A DNA stretch of 11,194 bases from Candidatus Hydrogenedentota bacterium (GCA_030123645.1 JASJYE010000048.1:1-11194), one strand, 5' to 3'. Shown: positions 1 through 7,252, counted from the stretch's first letter. Numbers and translations are program-made. Notes: a model not told the origin generated them from the sequence alone.

Positions 1-104
1 CCCCTGAAGATTCTCATCTGTTCACGTTCGGGAGGGCAACCTTATGGACTTCGAAGACCATTTGGGGGGGTGTCCATGCGTCCATTTCTCGTCTCATAGC
101 AAAG

Positions 105-118
105 CGGATAATTATCCG
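105..118. promoter_or_regulatory. Perfect 14-bp palindrome, operator-like
   Basis: The sequence CGGATAATTATCCG is identical to its reverse complement over all 14 bases with no spacer. A contiguous inverted repeat like this is a typical shape for a homodimeric transcription factor site, and it lies about 37 bp before the candidate -35 element at 155-160. I do not recognise the binding family. A chance palindrome cannot be excluded. Confidence 0.3.
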
Positions 119-154
119 AAACCGACCGAAATCCAGCGCAATTCAGTGCAAAGG

Positions 155-184
155 TTGCAACACTTCTGCTCTTTAAGGTATAGA
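155..184 (+). promoter_or_regulatory. Possible sigma70-like promoter
   Basis: TTGCAA (155-160) and TATAGA (179-184) each match four of six consensus bases and are 18 bp apart. Transcription would begin near 191. It would first pass through the hairpin and T-run at 234-285 before reaching the TPR gene, so the transcript might be a short RNA of roughly 90 nt or the TPR leader. The elements are weak and were found by eye. Confidence 0.22.
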
Positions 185-233
185 GAAACAAGGTGGTTGT
201 GAAACCGGCACTTCAGTGAGTTATAGCTGGCAG

Positions 234-285
234 CGAAGGGCTCAGGGTTTCGAGTCCCCTTAGCTTCGTCATTTCTTTTTTCTTT
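234..285 (+). terminator. Hairpin plus T-rich tract, possible rho-independent terminator
   Basis: AAGGGCTC (236-243) pairs with GAG (252-254) and CCCTT (257-261), with a two-base bulge and an eight-base loop. The flanking CGAAG (234-238) can alternatively pair with CTTCG (264-268). A T-rich run interrupted by two C residues follows at 272-285. This is the usual order for an intrinsic terminator on the + strand. The imperfect T-run and bulged stem keep confidence moderate. The loop and 3' arm also resemble a tRNA T-arm, but no matching tRNA 5' half is present. Confidence 0.4.
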
Positions 286-402
286 AAATCCTCGGGGCCT
301 TCGCGCGGGGTGCGGTCACCTAAGAATGGGAGCCATGCAGCGTGAACACTTTGCGAAATGGTGTTTGGGAGGGCCGCTTGTTCAGCGGGGTTGCGGTCTA
401 GC

Positions 403-1248
403 ATGACGCAGGCGGTGAGATGGGCGCTCGTTGTGCCGTGTCTGGTCTTGGTGTTTGCGCAGGTGCGCTACTCTTCCTCCGTCTACATGGCCGAGGCCTA
501 TATACTCGAGGCGCTTAAGGCGAGGAAAGGGGGCGACGACGAAAGTGCGAAGCGATACTATCTGCGGGCAGCGGATCTGAATCCGGGGGACCCGGAGCTT
601 CTATATCTTCTGGGCAATCAATGGAGCAGGCTCGGCAAGATGGCCGAGGCCAAGGCGGCGTATGCGCGGAGCCTGGAGCTCGCGCCCCATATACCCGCGA
701 CTTTGATTAAGTACGCTGAACTTCTTGCGCTTTCGGATGAGCCCAAGGCCGCGGACGAATTTATTGGCCGGGCGCTCAAGCTGGCGCCGGCCGATTGGCG
801 GGCGGAGGAGATCGCGGGGCTTGTCCGTGGCGTGCAGGGCGACTATGCGGGCGCGGCGATTCATTTCGAGAGGGCCCGGGAATTTTCGGGCAAACCTTCC
901 GCGAAACTGCTCAATCGTTTGGCGTATACGCTGTACAGACTGGCGGATTATGAGCGCGCCCTGGGGTATGTGGACCAAGCCGTAATTCTAGATGCGCTGC
1001 ATCCCGACAACCATCTGCTCAGAGGAAGAATCCTGCTTGGGATGAAGCGTCCGAATGATGCTCTAGGCGCGCTGGCTTCGGCCGAGCGCGAGTATGTGCG
1101 ACGCGCGGCGACCAACGCATCCGAGAACGACAAACTTCAGGAAACGAGACGTTACATAGTTCGTGCGCAAGTGGCGCGTGGCGCCGCCGAGGATGCGGCC
1201 GAGTCCCTCGCAGTGTTGAGGGCGTCGCAAGGCCGCCCCCCTCAATAG
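403..1248 (+). CDS. Membrane-anchored TPR-repeat protein
   Basis: The product has 281 residues. Residues 5-20 form one hydrophobic helix, probably an uncleaved signal anchor. The rest is a soluble solenoid, likely on the outer face of the inner membrane. About six tetratricopeptide repeats of 34 residues can be followed, roughly 29-62, 63-96, 97-130, 131-164, 167-200 and 201-234, and a degenerate helical pair lies near 245-274. The 'LNP/LAP' turn that closes a TPR unit recurs at about 59, 93 and 127. TPR solenoids bind peptides or partner proteins and no catalytic residues are visible. The neighbour is a convergent GT-C glycosyltransferase, which suggests but does not prove an envelope role. 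An in-frame ATG at 358 would add 15 residues. Neither start has a good ribosome binding site; I prefer 403 because it places the anchor at the N-terminus. Function is otherwise unknown. Confidence 0.85.
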   Translation: MTQAVRWALVVPCLVLVFAQVRYSSSVYMAEAYILEALKARKGGDDESAKRYYLRAADLNPGDPELLYLLGNQWSRLGKMAEAKAAYARSLELAPHIPATLIKYAELLALSDEPKAADEFIGRALKLAPADWRAEEIAGLVRGVQGDYAGAAIHFERAREFSGKPSAKLLNRLAYTLYRLADYERALGYVDQAVILDALHPDNHLLRGRILLGMKRPNDALGALASAEREYVRRAATNASENDKLQETRRYIVRAQVARGAAEDAAESLAVLRASQGRPPQ

Positions 1249-1253
1249 GGGCG
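1234..1253. other. GC-rich hairpin over the TPR stop codon
   Basis: CGCCCC (1234-1239) and GGGGCG (1248-1253) form a perfect six-base stem with an eight-base loop that spans the TAG stop. No T-run follows on the + strand, so it is not a classical terminator. In the gap between two convergent genes it could still help stop or stabilise transcripts. The remainder of the 1249-1371 gap shows only short GC-rich repeats, including a GGCCGG direct repeat at 1354-1371. Confidence 0.25.
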
Positions 1254-1371
1254 TTCGCACTAAGGTATATCGCGAGAGGCTTATCGGCTCCCGGTGGTAT
1301 CGAGGACGCCGAGGGAGACGGCGCCCTCTTGCTCGCGCCGAAGGGCGATTAGGGCCGGAGCACAGGCCGGA

Positions 1372-3378
1372 TTAAATGACGAAGTAGGCCGCGTAACTCG
1401 CCGCGCCCCAGCAGGCGAGTAGGGCGTAGAGGCCCGCGCGCAGTTTAGCTGTACGGGCGGCCCAATCCAATCCCGCGGCGATCAGACACGCCAGGCAGAC
1501 CGTAGTGGCCAGGGCATAGCTGGCTTTGCATGAATTATAAGAGGGCAGCACAAGCGTATGGGCGAGAACGGCCAAGTAGAAGATGAGGCATGCGAAGGCA
1601 CATAGGATGAGCGCCGCTCTGTGGGGTGAGTCGAACACGAGCGAATTGAGACTGCTCAGCAGGACGTTGCGCCCGATGGCTACGTATCCCGCGGCGAGCG
1701 CGAACGTGGGGACGAGTCCCCACCAGGCGCCCGCGAGCATCATCGGATAGTTCCAGGGCGGCGCCCCTTCGTAGGAGGCTACGCCGCCGAGGTGGCCGTC
1801 CAGCCACAGCGTGGCGTAGAGCCCATCCCAAAAGCTGGGGAGCATGGAATAGATCGGATAGAAGAGCGCTCGGCCGAACTGACTGTACTGATGAATCGTG
1901 CGATACCCGGGCTGATGCCACCATTCAAAGCCGATGAGCGGGTCCCAGCCGCCAATGAAGAACTGGCCGAGATACAGCCTGTTGCGAAGATAGAACCATC
2001 CGGAAATCGCCAGCGCGATCGCCGCTACGCCCGCCAGAGAACTCGCCGCAGAGCGGAGGGGGCGTTCTGCACGCATCGCGCGGACGACGAGCGCCGCCGT
2101 CACAGGAAATATCAACAGGAGCGCCGACGCCTTGGTCAGAAAGGCGAGGCCCAATAGCGCGCCGAGGATGAGAACTTCTTTTCGTCGAAGCGGACCCTCC
2201 TGACAGAGGACGCGGACCGATTGATACAGGCACAGGGCTCCGATGAGGGCGAAGAGGGATTCGTTAGTGATCATTTGAGACATGTATAGGTTCATCGGAA
2301 GCAAGGCTGCGCAGACGGTCGCGATGGATTGCAGTTGTGTGCGCTGGGGAAAAACGATTTTGGATAAGCGGTACGCGATTTCGATCTGGGCCGCCCCGGA
2401 AAAAATGGGCAGCAGCCGAATCGCCCGATCGACTGTATCGTGCTCGAAGAACAGGGAGAGCGCGCCATGCAGCAGCGCGGCCAAGCTATAGAACAGCGGG
2501 GGCTGAAAGGCTTGCACTCCCTCGTTAGCCAGGGGAAGCCGGCCTTGGTCGAGGATGAAATGAATGTACTCGAAGTGGTATCCCCAGTCGAAGCCGTAGT
2601 TGAGGCCGAGTTTGAATAGATTGTTGAAGCCCAAGACGAGGACTGCGATGACTAGGAGCGAGCGCAGCGTCGCGGGGGAAAGCTCGAACGGAGGGATGCG
2701 CGCGAAGCGGCCTTCGGTTTGGCCAGAACGAACCAGGACGTAGGCGATCATGAACACGGGCAGAAGCATGGGAAGGGTGATGACCCATTCCGCAAAGGCG
2801 CTTGGGAATTGACGGCTGATGGGCCACGCTTCGATTTGGGTGGATAAACGAGCGGGCACCCAGTTCCGGCCGTCAAGCGAGGTTTCCCATGCGGCGCCGC
2901 TGTGAACGTCGAGGGCCGGAATGGCCCCGCGGAGTATGGCGGGCCCATGCCGGTTTGTGACGGTAACGCGAATCGTGTTGTCTCCACGTTGAAGGTGCGA
3001 GGCAACGTCGACCTCGCGCGAGTCCTTCCAACGCTCGGGCGGGTTGGGGTCGATAAAGACCAGCTGCCGGTTGACGAAGACGGACGCCGTTCCGAAGGCC
3101 TTGAAGGTGAGTTGGGCCGCAGCCGGCAGGGGATCGGCGTGGAACTGCGCGCGGTAAGTCACGATGTCCGTCGCGTTCGTCCGGGCGACCATTTGCGGCG
3201 GCACGGGGTAGGTTATCCATTGCGCGCCGTCTCGATCGGCGAGCCAGACGACGGCGGGATCCGCGTGCCAGCGCAGCACAATGAGCAGGGCGGCCACGAG
3301 GAGCGCCAACGCGGTCGCTCCTAGAAGCCACGGCCGTCGATACAGCGGTGCGACGCCAAATCGTTGTTCGCTCGGCAC
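1372..3378 (-). CDS. GT-C fold membrane glycosyltransferase (GT39/GT83-like)
   Basis: The 668-residue product is predicted to be a polytopic inner-membrane enzyme that moves a sugar from a polyprenyl-phosphate donor. Residues 17-36 form the first membrane helix. Residues 38-190 are hydrophilic and beta-rich and resemble a galactose-binding-type sandwich, with asparagine/arginine turns such as 'RGDNTIRV' (131-138). At least eight more hydrophobic segments follow from about 197 to 667. Family hallmarks are an acidic residue in the first outer loop of the catalytic core ('YGFDWGYH', D264), 'QPPLFY' (292-297), 'TNESLF' (371-376) and 'LGLAFLTK' (409-416). The start codon is GTG, with GAGAAGAG about 6 bases upstream. 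The gene is transcribed away from the polyketide cluster and converges on the TPR gene. It probably glycosylates a surface polymer, lipid or protein; the acceptor is unknown. The sandwich domain between helix 1 and the core is unusual for the family. Confidence 0.85.
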   Translation of the reverse strand: MPSEQRFGVAPLYRRPWLLGATALALLVAALLIVLRWHADPAVVWLADRDGAQWITYPVPPQMVARTNATDIVTYRAQFHADPLPAAAQLTFKAFGTASVFVNRQLVFIDPNPPERWKDSREVDVASHLQRGDNTIRVTVTNRHGPAILRGAIPALDVHSGAAWETSLDGRNWVPARLSTQIEAWPISRQFPSAFAEWVITLPMLLPVFMIAYVLVRSGQTEGRFARIPPFELSPATLRSLLVIAVLVLGFNNLFKLGLNYGFDWGYHFEYIHFILDQGRLPLANEGVQAFQPPLFYSLAALLHGALSLFFEHDTVDRAIRLLPIFSGAAQIEIAYRLSKIVFPQRTQLQSIATVCAALLPMNLYMSQMITNESLFALIGALCLYQSVRVLCQEGPLRRKEVLILGALLGLAFLTKASALLLIFPVTAALVVRAMRAERPLRSAASSLAGVAAIALAISGWFYLRNRLYLGQFFIGGWDPLIGFEWWHQPGYRTIHQYSQFGRALFYPIYSMLPSFWDGLYATLWLDGHLGGVASYEGAPPWNYPMMLAGAWWGLVPTFALAAGYVAIGRNVLLSSLNSLVFDSPHRAALILCAFACLIFYLAVLAHTLVLPSYNSCKASYALATTVCLACLIAAGLDWAARTAKLRAGLYALLACWGAASYAAYFVI

Positions 3379-3424
3379 GAATAACTCTTCTCTGGAGTGC
3401 GTTTAGCCTTGGTGGAGCCGATGG

Positions 3425-3451
3425 AGTATATCAGATGTTTTCTAGTGACAA
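3425..3451 (-). promoter_or_regulatory. Candidate sigma70 promoter for the glycosyltransferase gene
   Basis: On the minus strand TTGTCA (complement of 3446-3451) and TATACT (complement of 3425-3430) each match five of six consensus bases. The spacer is 15 bp, two shorter than ideal. Transcription would begin near 3418 and give a leader of about 40 bases before the GTG start at 3378. It lies in the divergent region between the glycosyltransferase and the biosynthetic genes. Confidence 0.35.
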
Positions 3452-3647
3452 TGCATGGCATTCCGGCAACGCCGGCGCGAACCGGACCTTGCCAGGCTTA
3501 GCCCGTGGCGGTAGCGGGCAGATCCATGTGGGGAATCTGAGCCAATGCGAAATGGACATCGATGAACTGACAGCATTATCATCGGTAGCGCGTGGCACTG
3601 GACTAGCGGGCGTCAATGTTTCTTTTCGAAGCCGAGAGGCCAACTCC

Positions 3648-4028
3648 GTGGAATCAGCCAACGTAATCGCTGCTTGGATTGGGATTCTTCTCGGTTTTCT
3701 TAGTGGCGCGCTGTCGGGCTTATTCTTTCACCGCACCGACTGGCTGGGCGGCTACTCATCTTGGCCGCGGCGCATGGTCAGGCTGGGGCATATCTCTTTT
3801 TTCGGTCTGGGCTTCGTAAACCTGGGCTACGCACTGTCTGTCCGGCATTTCTCGCTCGAGACCCCCAGCCCGCTTCCCTCAGTTCTGTTCATCGGAGGCG
3901 CAGTCACCATGCCTGTCTGTTGCTATGTATGTGCGTTCGCGCGCGGTTTCACATGGTTGTTCGTAGTTCCTGTCGGATGCCTCGTCGTCGCGTCAGGCTA
4001 CTTTCTCTTCGTGGACCTTCTGACATGA
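3648..4028 (+). CDS. Small four-helix integral membrane protein
   Basis: From the GTG at 3648 the product has 126 residues with four hydrophobic segments near 5-27, 44-66, 77-97 and 101-123. The first loop carries a polar, aromatic motif ('FFHRTDWLGGY', 26-36) followed by an Arg pair, so it is probably cytoplasmic by the positive-inside rule. I do not recognise a named family. The frame is open upstream to 3348 and has ATG codons at 3435 (GGAG 8 bases before) and 3552. I prefer 3648 because GAGAGG lies 8 bases upstream, the membrane domain begins at once, and the upstream frame is low-complexity and would run into the divergent gene. Its stop overlaps the radical SAM start in ATGA, so the two are probably translated together. 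It may anchor or shuttle a lipid intermediate; that is inference. Confidence 0.7.
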   Translation: MESANVIAAWIGILLGFLSGALSGLFFHRTDWLGGYSSWPRRMVRLGHISFFGLGFVNLGYALSVRHFSLETPSPLPSVLFIGGAVTMPVCCYVCAFARGFTWLFVVPVGCLVVASGYFLFVDLLT

Positions 4029-5353
4029 AACTGGGACTTATCGCTATCAGCGGTATCCGTGCGTGGGACAAAGAACTTATGGACTTCGGTCTCACATTGC
4101 CCGGCTTCGTCGAGCGCAGCGAAGTCGTGGCCTCATTACCTAGCCTTGGGCTGCTCACGCTCGCCGGCATGACGCCGCCTCACCATCAAATCGAGTACTC
4201 CGAGATCCGCGATCTCGACGAGCCCGTTTCGGCATCCGATCGATTTGACCTCGTCGCCATATCAAGTTTCACGGCCCAGATTAAGGAGGCCTACGCTCTT
4301 GCCGACAGCTACCGCAGTTTGGGAGTGCCAACCGTCATGGGAGGCCTTCACCTAAGCTGCATGCCGGACGAGGCGCTGCAGCACTGCGACGCCGTAGTAC
4401 TGGGACAAGGCGAGCTGAGCTGGGCAGAGGTGCTTCAAGACGCTGAACGTGGAAACCTAAGACGGGTCTACGGACGGACGCAAGCGCTGTTCGATCTTGG
4501 GGAAGCGCCGATGCCGGCCTTCGAGCTGCTTGATATATCGAAGTACAACCGTCTCACGGTGCAAAGCAGCCGCGGATGCCCGTTCCAATGCGAGTTTTGC
4601 GCAAGTTCGATTTTGATCTCCCCGAAGTTTCGCCAGAAGCCGATAGATAAGGTACTGGCAGAAATAGACAAGATCCGTGGAATCTGGGAACGTCCGTTTA
4701 TCGAATTCGCCGATGACAATTCGTTCGTCGATCGCGGCTATTGGAAAGCTCTCCTGCCTGAACTAGCCAAGAGAAAAATTCGATGGTTTGCCGAGACAGA
4801 TCTTTCCGTTGCGAGTGACAAGAGTCTGCTCAAATTGATGCGCGCTAGCGGCTGTGGCCAAGTGCTCATTGGTTTTGAAAGCGCGGAAAGAGCTTGCCTA
4901 GACGGCCTTGAACTGAAGACAAACTGGAAGATGAAGATCTACGATCGCTACAGAGACGCGATCAAAACGATACAATCCGAAGGCATTACCGTAGACGGCT
5001 GCTTCATTTTCGGCTTGGATAACCAAGACCCCAATATCTTCGATTCAGTGCTTGACTTCGTTCAAGAGACCGAGTTGTATGAGGTCCAGATCACGATACT
5101 GACGCCATTTCCGGGCACACCACTTTATTCGCGGCTCAAGGATGAGGGACGTCTTCTTGAAGAAAACGCTTGGGAAAAGTGCACCTTGTTCGACATCAAT
5201 TTTGTGCCTCGCAATATGACCGTGACAGAGCTATACGAGGGCTTTCGAAATCTCGGCGAAAAACTGTACAGCGATGAATTCACGAATTGGCGAAGGGAGC
5301 AGTTCAAGAATCAATTGCGCCGACGAATGCGCAAGGAAAAGAGCGAAACATGA
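4025..5353 (+). CDS. Cobalamin-binding-type radical SAM enzyme
   Basis: The 442-residue product has the two-part layout of class B radical SAM enzymes such as BchE and HpnP. Residues 1-150 are a Rossmann-like B12-binding domain, including 'VMGGLHLSCMPDEA' (104-117) and 'VVLGQGE' (124-130). Residues 175-400 form the radical SAM barrel. The 4Fe-4S ligands are C185, C189 and C192 in 'SRGCPFQCEFC', a CxxxCxxC motif. 'FADDNSF' (228-234), 'GFESA' (283-287) and 'PFPGTPLY' (361-368) are typical of this family. Such enzymes methylate unactivated carbons or rearrange lipids and tetrapyrroles; the substrate here is unknown. The frame is open from 3761, but that part overlaps the upstream gene, and the ATGA overlap at 4025 fixes the start. 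Its stop overlaps the next start at 5350. Composition looks less GC-rich than the polyketide genes further right. Confidence 0.9.
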   Translation: MKLGLIAISGIRAWDKELMDFGLTLPGFVERSEVVASLPSLGLLTLAGMTPPHHQIEYSEIRDLDEPVSASDRFDLVAISSFTAQIKEAYALADSYRSLGVPTVMGGLHLSCMPDEALQHCDAVVLGQGELSWAEVLQDAERGNLRRVYGRTQALFDLGEAPMPAFELLDISKYNRLTVQSSRGCPFQCEFCASSILISPKFRQKPIDKVLAEIDKIRGIWERPFIEFADDNSFVDRGYWKALLPELAKRKIRWFAETDLSVASDKSLLKLMRASGCGQVLIGFESAERACLDGLELKTNWKMKIYDRYRDAIKTIQSEGITVDGCFIFGLDNQDPNIFDSVLDFVQETELYEVQITILTPFPGTPLYSRLKDEGRLLEENAWEKCTLFDINFVPRNMTVTELYEGFRNLGEKLYSDEFTNWRREQFKNQLRRRMRKEKSET

Positions 5354-5739
5354 CCAAAACCAAATGGATTCCGATTCTCTTCTGGGTTGCGGCTGTATAC
5401 GACGGCGTTCTTGGCCTGGCGTTCCTAGCCGCTCCCGCGCGCCTCTTCGACCTCCTAAACGTCACGCCGCCGAACCACTTCGGCTACGTCCAGTTCCCCG
5501 CGGCGCTGCTCGTAGTCTTTGCGCTGATCTTCGTAACGATAGCGCTGAACGCCGAGCGCAATAGGAATCTAATCCCCTTTGGCATGCTGCTAAAAGTCTC
5601 GTACTGCGGGGTTGCCTTTTTCTATTGGTTTACGGAGGACATACCGAATCTCTGGAAGCCTTTCGCCGTCATGGACGTGTTGTTCTTTATTCTGTTCCTC
5701 ATGGCCTTTCAGCGCATCGGAAGGAATGGCGTGGTTTGA
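5350..5739 (+). CDS. Small four-helix membrane protein
   Basis: The 129-residue product has four hydrophobic segments near 6-28, 48-66, 75-94 and 101-119 and a basic C-terminus. After helix 1 comes a 'PARLFDLLNV' turn (29-38). The helix 3-4 loop is 'TEDIPNLWKP' (95-104). The overall shape is DoxX-like, but I see no diagnostic motif and do not name a family. The frame is open from 5287, but the ATG at 5350 overlaps the radical SAM stop in ATGA, which argues strongly for that start. Like the membrane protein at 3648, it brackets the radical SAM gene, so all three may form a membrane-associated unit that handles a hydrophobic substrate. That role is inferred from position only. Confidence 0.75.
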   Translation: MTKTKWIPILFWVAAVYDGVLGLAFLAAPARLFDLLNVTPPNHFGYVQFPAALLVVFALIFVTIALNAERNRNLIPFGMLLKVSYCGVAFFYWFTEDIPNLWKPFAVMDVLFFILFLMAFQRIGRNGVV

Positions 5740-5876
5740 ATCTGACGTTCTACACGCGCCTTGAATCTCGGCTGGCGCTTGGCACAAAACTTGGCGTATT
5801 CGAATTAAACCCATTGGCGGCGGTCGCCGGTGGGGCTATATGGAAAATCTTGGCTAATAGGTTTTTAGCAAACTGA
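5736..5876 (+). CDS. Possible 46-residue small protein with TTG start
   Basis: A TTG at 5736 overlaps the TGA of the preceding gene (TTGA), the same junction geometry as the ATGA overlaps elsewhere in this operon. GGAAGGAA (5720-5727) lies about 8 bases upstream. The frame runs to a TGA at 5876, 12 bases before the acyl-CoA dehydrogenase start, so the otherwise longest gap in the front half of the operon would disappear. The peptide has a basic N-terminal part and a hydrophobic, glycine- and alanine-rich stretch ('PLAAVAGGAIWKIL', about 26-39). No family is recognised. Codon composition is not decisive and TTG starts are rare, so this may be a non-coding spacer. Confidence 0.3.
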   Translation: MNLTFYTRLESRLALGTKLGVFELNPLAAVAGGAIWKILANRFLAN

Positions 5877-5888
5877 CGGAGTGACATC

Positions 5889-7139
5889 ATGTCAAATGCG
5901 AGCTTGAACGTGCTGAAAGTTGAGCCCATACGGGGTCTCAGCGATAAAATCAACAAGGTGCGGCAGGATACGGCCGAAATCGTATCCACCTATATTATTC
6001 CCGAGGAGAAAATCCTGTACGGCGCCGAGGGCGACGGGCCGCGTGTAAAGCTCCAGATGGAAGTGACCGATCTCGTGAAACGGTCCGGACTCTGGGCGCC
6101 GCATCTTCCCGAGGACTACGGTGGCATGGGGCTTGGCTTTATGGGACTTGCCTACATGAACGAAATCCTCGCGTGGAGCATGGCCTCGAAACGTTGTTTC
6201 GGCCTAAGTGCTCCGAATTCGGGCAATCAGAGCGTGCTCGTGAAGTACGGTACTGAGGAGCAGAAGAAGAAGTGGCTCGAACCTCTGGTTCGTGGCGAGA
6301 TGGAGTCCTGCTTTGCCATGACCGAACCCGACGTGGCGGGGTCGAATCCGCGCGCCATACGAACATCGGCCGTTCGTGACGGTGACGAGTGGGTTATCAA
6401 CGGCCGCAAGTGGTTTATATCGAATGCGAACCGCGCAGACTTCGCTATCACCATGTGTCGAACCGAAGTGGATGGTGCTGAGGGCGGCGTCAATCATATG
6501 ATGACCCAGATCATCGTGCCTACCGATACCCCCGGATTTAATATCGAGCGCGCTATGCCCATCTGGGGCCACACGGCCGGCGAGGCGACCTGCGAGATTA
6601 CGTTTAGCGATGTCCGTGTCCCGCTCGAGAATCAGCTGGGCCAGAGAGGTTCGGGACACGCCGCCGCCCAGGACCGCCTCGGGGCGGGGCGCGTGTATCA
6701 CTGCATGGACTGTGTGGGGCAGATGTGGCGCGCCTTCGACCTGATGGTAAAACGCATGACCGAGCGCGAGGTGCACGGCGGCCTCCAAGAGACCAAGCAG
6801 TTTCTCCAGGGCTTCATCGCAGATTCCTACATGGACATCCAGGCAGCGCGTCTTATGACTATCCATTGTGCCGAGGTGATCGATTCCGGAAATAACCCCC
6901 GCACGGACATATCCGCCATCAAAGTATTCGTACCCAACGCCTTCCACCGGGTGGTCGATCGCGCAATGCAGGTCTACGGAGGCCTCGGGGTATGCAGCGA
7001 CCTTCCGCTTGAAGGGATGTACAAACATGCGCGCACCTTACGCCTGGCGGACGGTCCCGACGAGGTCCACCGGATCTTGATCGCCAAGAACGTTCTTAAG
7101 CGCTATCACAGCGGGCAGTGCTGGGATTTTGGGGTATGA
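5889..7139 (+). CDS. Acyl-CoA dehydrogenase family flavoenzyme (ACAD11-like)
   Basis: The 416-residue product is full length for the family. Such enzymes use FAD to insert a trans-2,3 double bond into an acyl-CoA or acyl-carrier thioester and pass electrons to an electron-transfer flavoprotein. Visible motifs are 'LPEDYGGMG' (73-81), the flavin/substrate signature 'FAMTEPDVAGSNP' (142-154), 'INGRKWFISNA' (170-180), 'QVYGGLGV' (361-368) and 'LADGPDEVHRILIAKN' (386-401). In medium-chain enzymes the last block reads EGT with glutamate as catalytic base; here the aligned residue is D388, as in the ACAD10/11-like branch. The ribosome binding site GGAG is 7 bases before the ATG. The gene lies in line with the radical SAM and polyketide genes, so it may desaturate the fatty acyl starter or a side chain. 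A general fatty-acid catabolic role is the alternative. Confidence 0.92.
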   Translation: MSNASLNVLKVEPIRGLSDKINKVRQDTAEIVSTYIIPEEKILYGAEGDGPRVKLQMEVTDLVKRSGLWAPHLPEDYGGMGLGFMGLAYMNEILAWSMASKRCFGLSAPNSGNQSVLVKYGTEEQKKKWLEPLVRGEMESCFAMTEPDVAGSNPRAIRTSAVRDGDEWVINGRKWFISNANRADFAITMCRTEVDGAEGGVNHMMTQIIVPTDTPGFNIERAMPIWGHTAGEATCEITFSDVRVPLENQLGQRGSGHAAAQDRLGAGRVYHCMDCVGQMWRAFDLMVKRMTEREVHGGLQETKQFLQGFIADSYMDIQAARLMTIHCAEVIDSGNNPRTDISAIKVFVPNAFHRVVDRAMQVYGGLGVCSDLPLEGMYKHARTLRLADGPDEVHRILIAKNVLKRYHSGQCWDFGV

Positions 7140-7252
7140 ACCCGGCTCGTTGCCACAATGAGATGAGTGGGCTGCTATGGGTTAATTGTCCCGCCTGAGA
7201 ACTCACCCGAACCTTGAACAAATGCCTTCCTTCGAGACGGATTCGCGCTGAG

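Larger units (their letters stand above)
1..402. other. Intergenic stretch with no convincing gene
   Basis: No reading frame here has both coding character and a credible start. A 63-residue minus-strand frame (213-404) has no recognisable motif and lies over a hairpin and T-run, so I do not call it. The stretch is visibly more AT-rich around 100-290 than the genes to its right. It contains a perfect palindrome (105-118), a sigma70-like promoter candidate (155-184), a short stem capped by a GNRA-type tetraloop (195-206), a second stem (205-209 with 226-230) and a hairpin followed by a T-rich run (234-285). It may be the leader of the TPR gene or may encode a small RNA. Confidence 0.6.

Noticed and set aside
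244..270. tRNA T-arm-like sequence (TTCGAGT flanked by AGGG and CCCCT)
   Set aside because: The pair that should close the T-loop is mismatched, no matching 5' acceptor or anticodon arm lies upstream, and the 3' end is not CCA. A tRNA-derived attachment-site remnant is possible but unsupported.
3761..4024. 88-residue N-terminal extension of the radical SAM frame
   Set aside because: It overlaps the upstream membrane protein in another frame, is not protein-like, and the ATGA junction at 4025 starts directly with the conserved B12-domain strand.
5287..5349. 21-residue N-terminal extension of the second membrane protein
   Set aside because: It overlaps the radical SAM coding end and is very polar; the ATGA overlap start at 5350 puts the first helix at the N-terminus.
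5736..5768. Direct repeat TTGAATCT (5736-5743 and 5761-5768)
   Set aside because: Only eight bases, two copies, with one overlapping a stop codon; too weak to call a regulator site or mobile-element mark.
6204..7028. 274-residue minus-strand open frame
   Set aside because: It lies wholly within the acyl-CoA dehydrogenase gene, whose motifs are intact, and its translation is low in recognisable structure.
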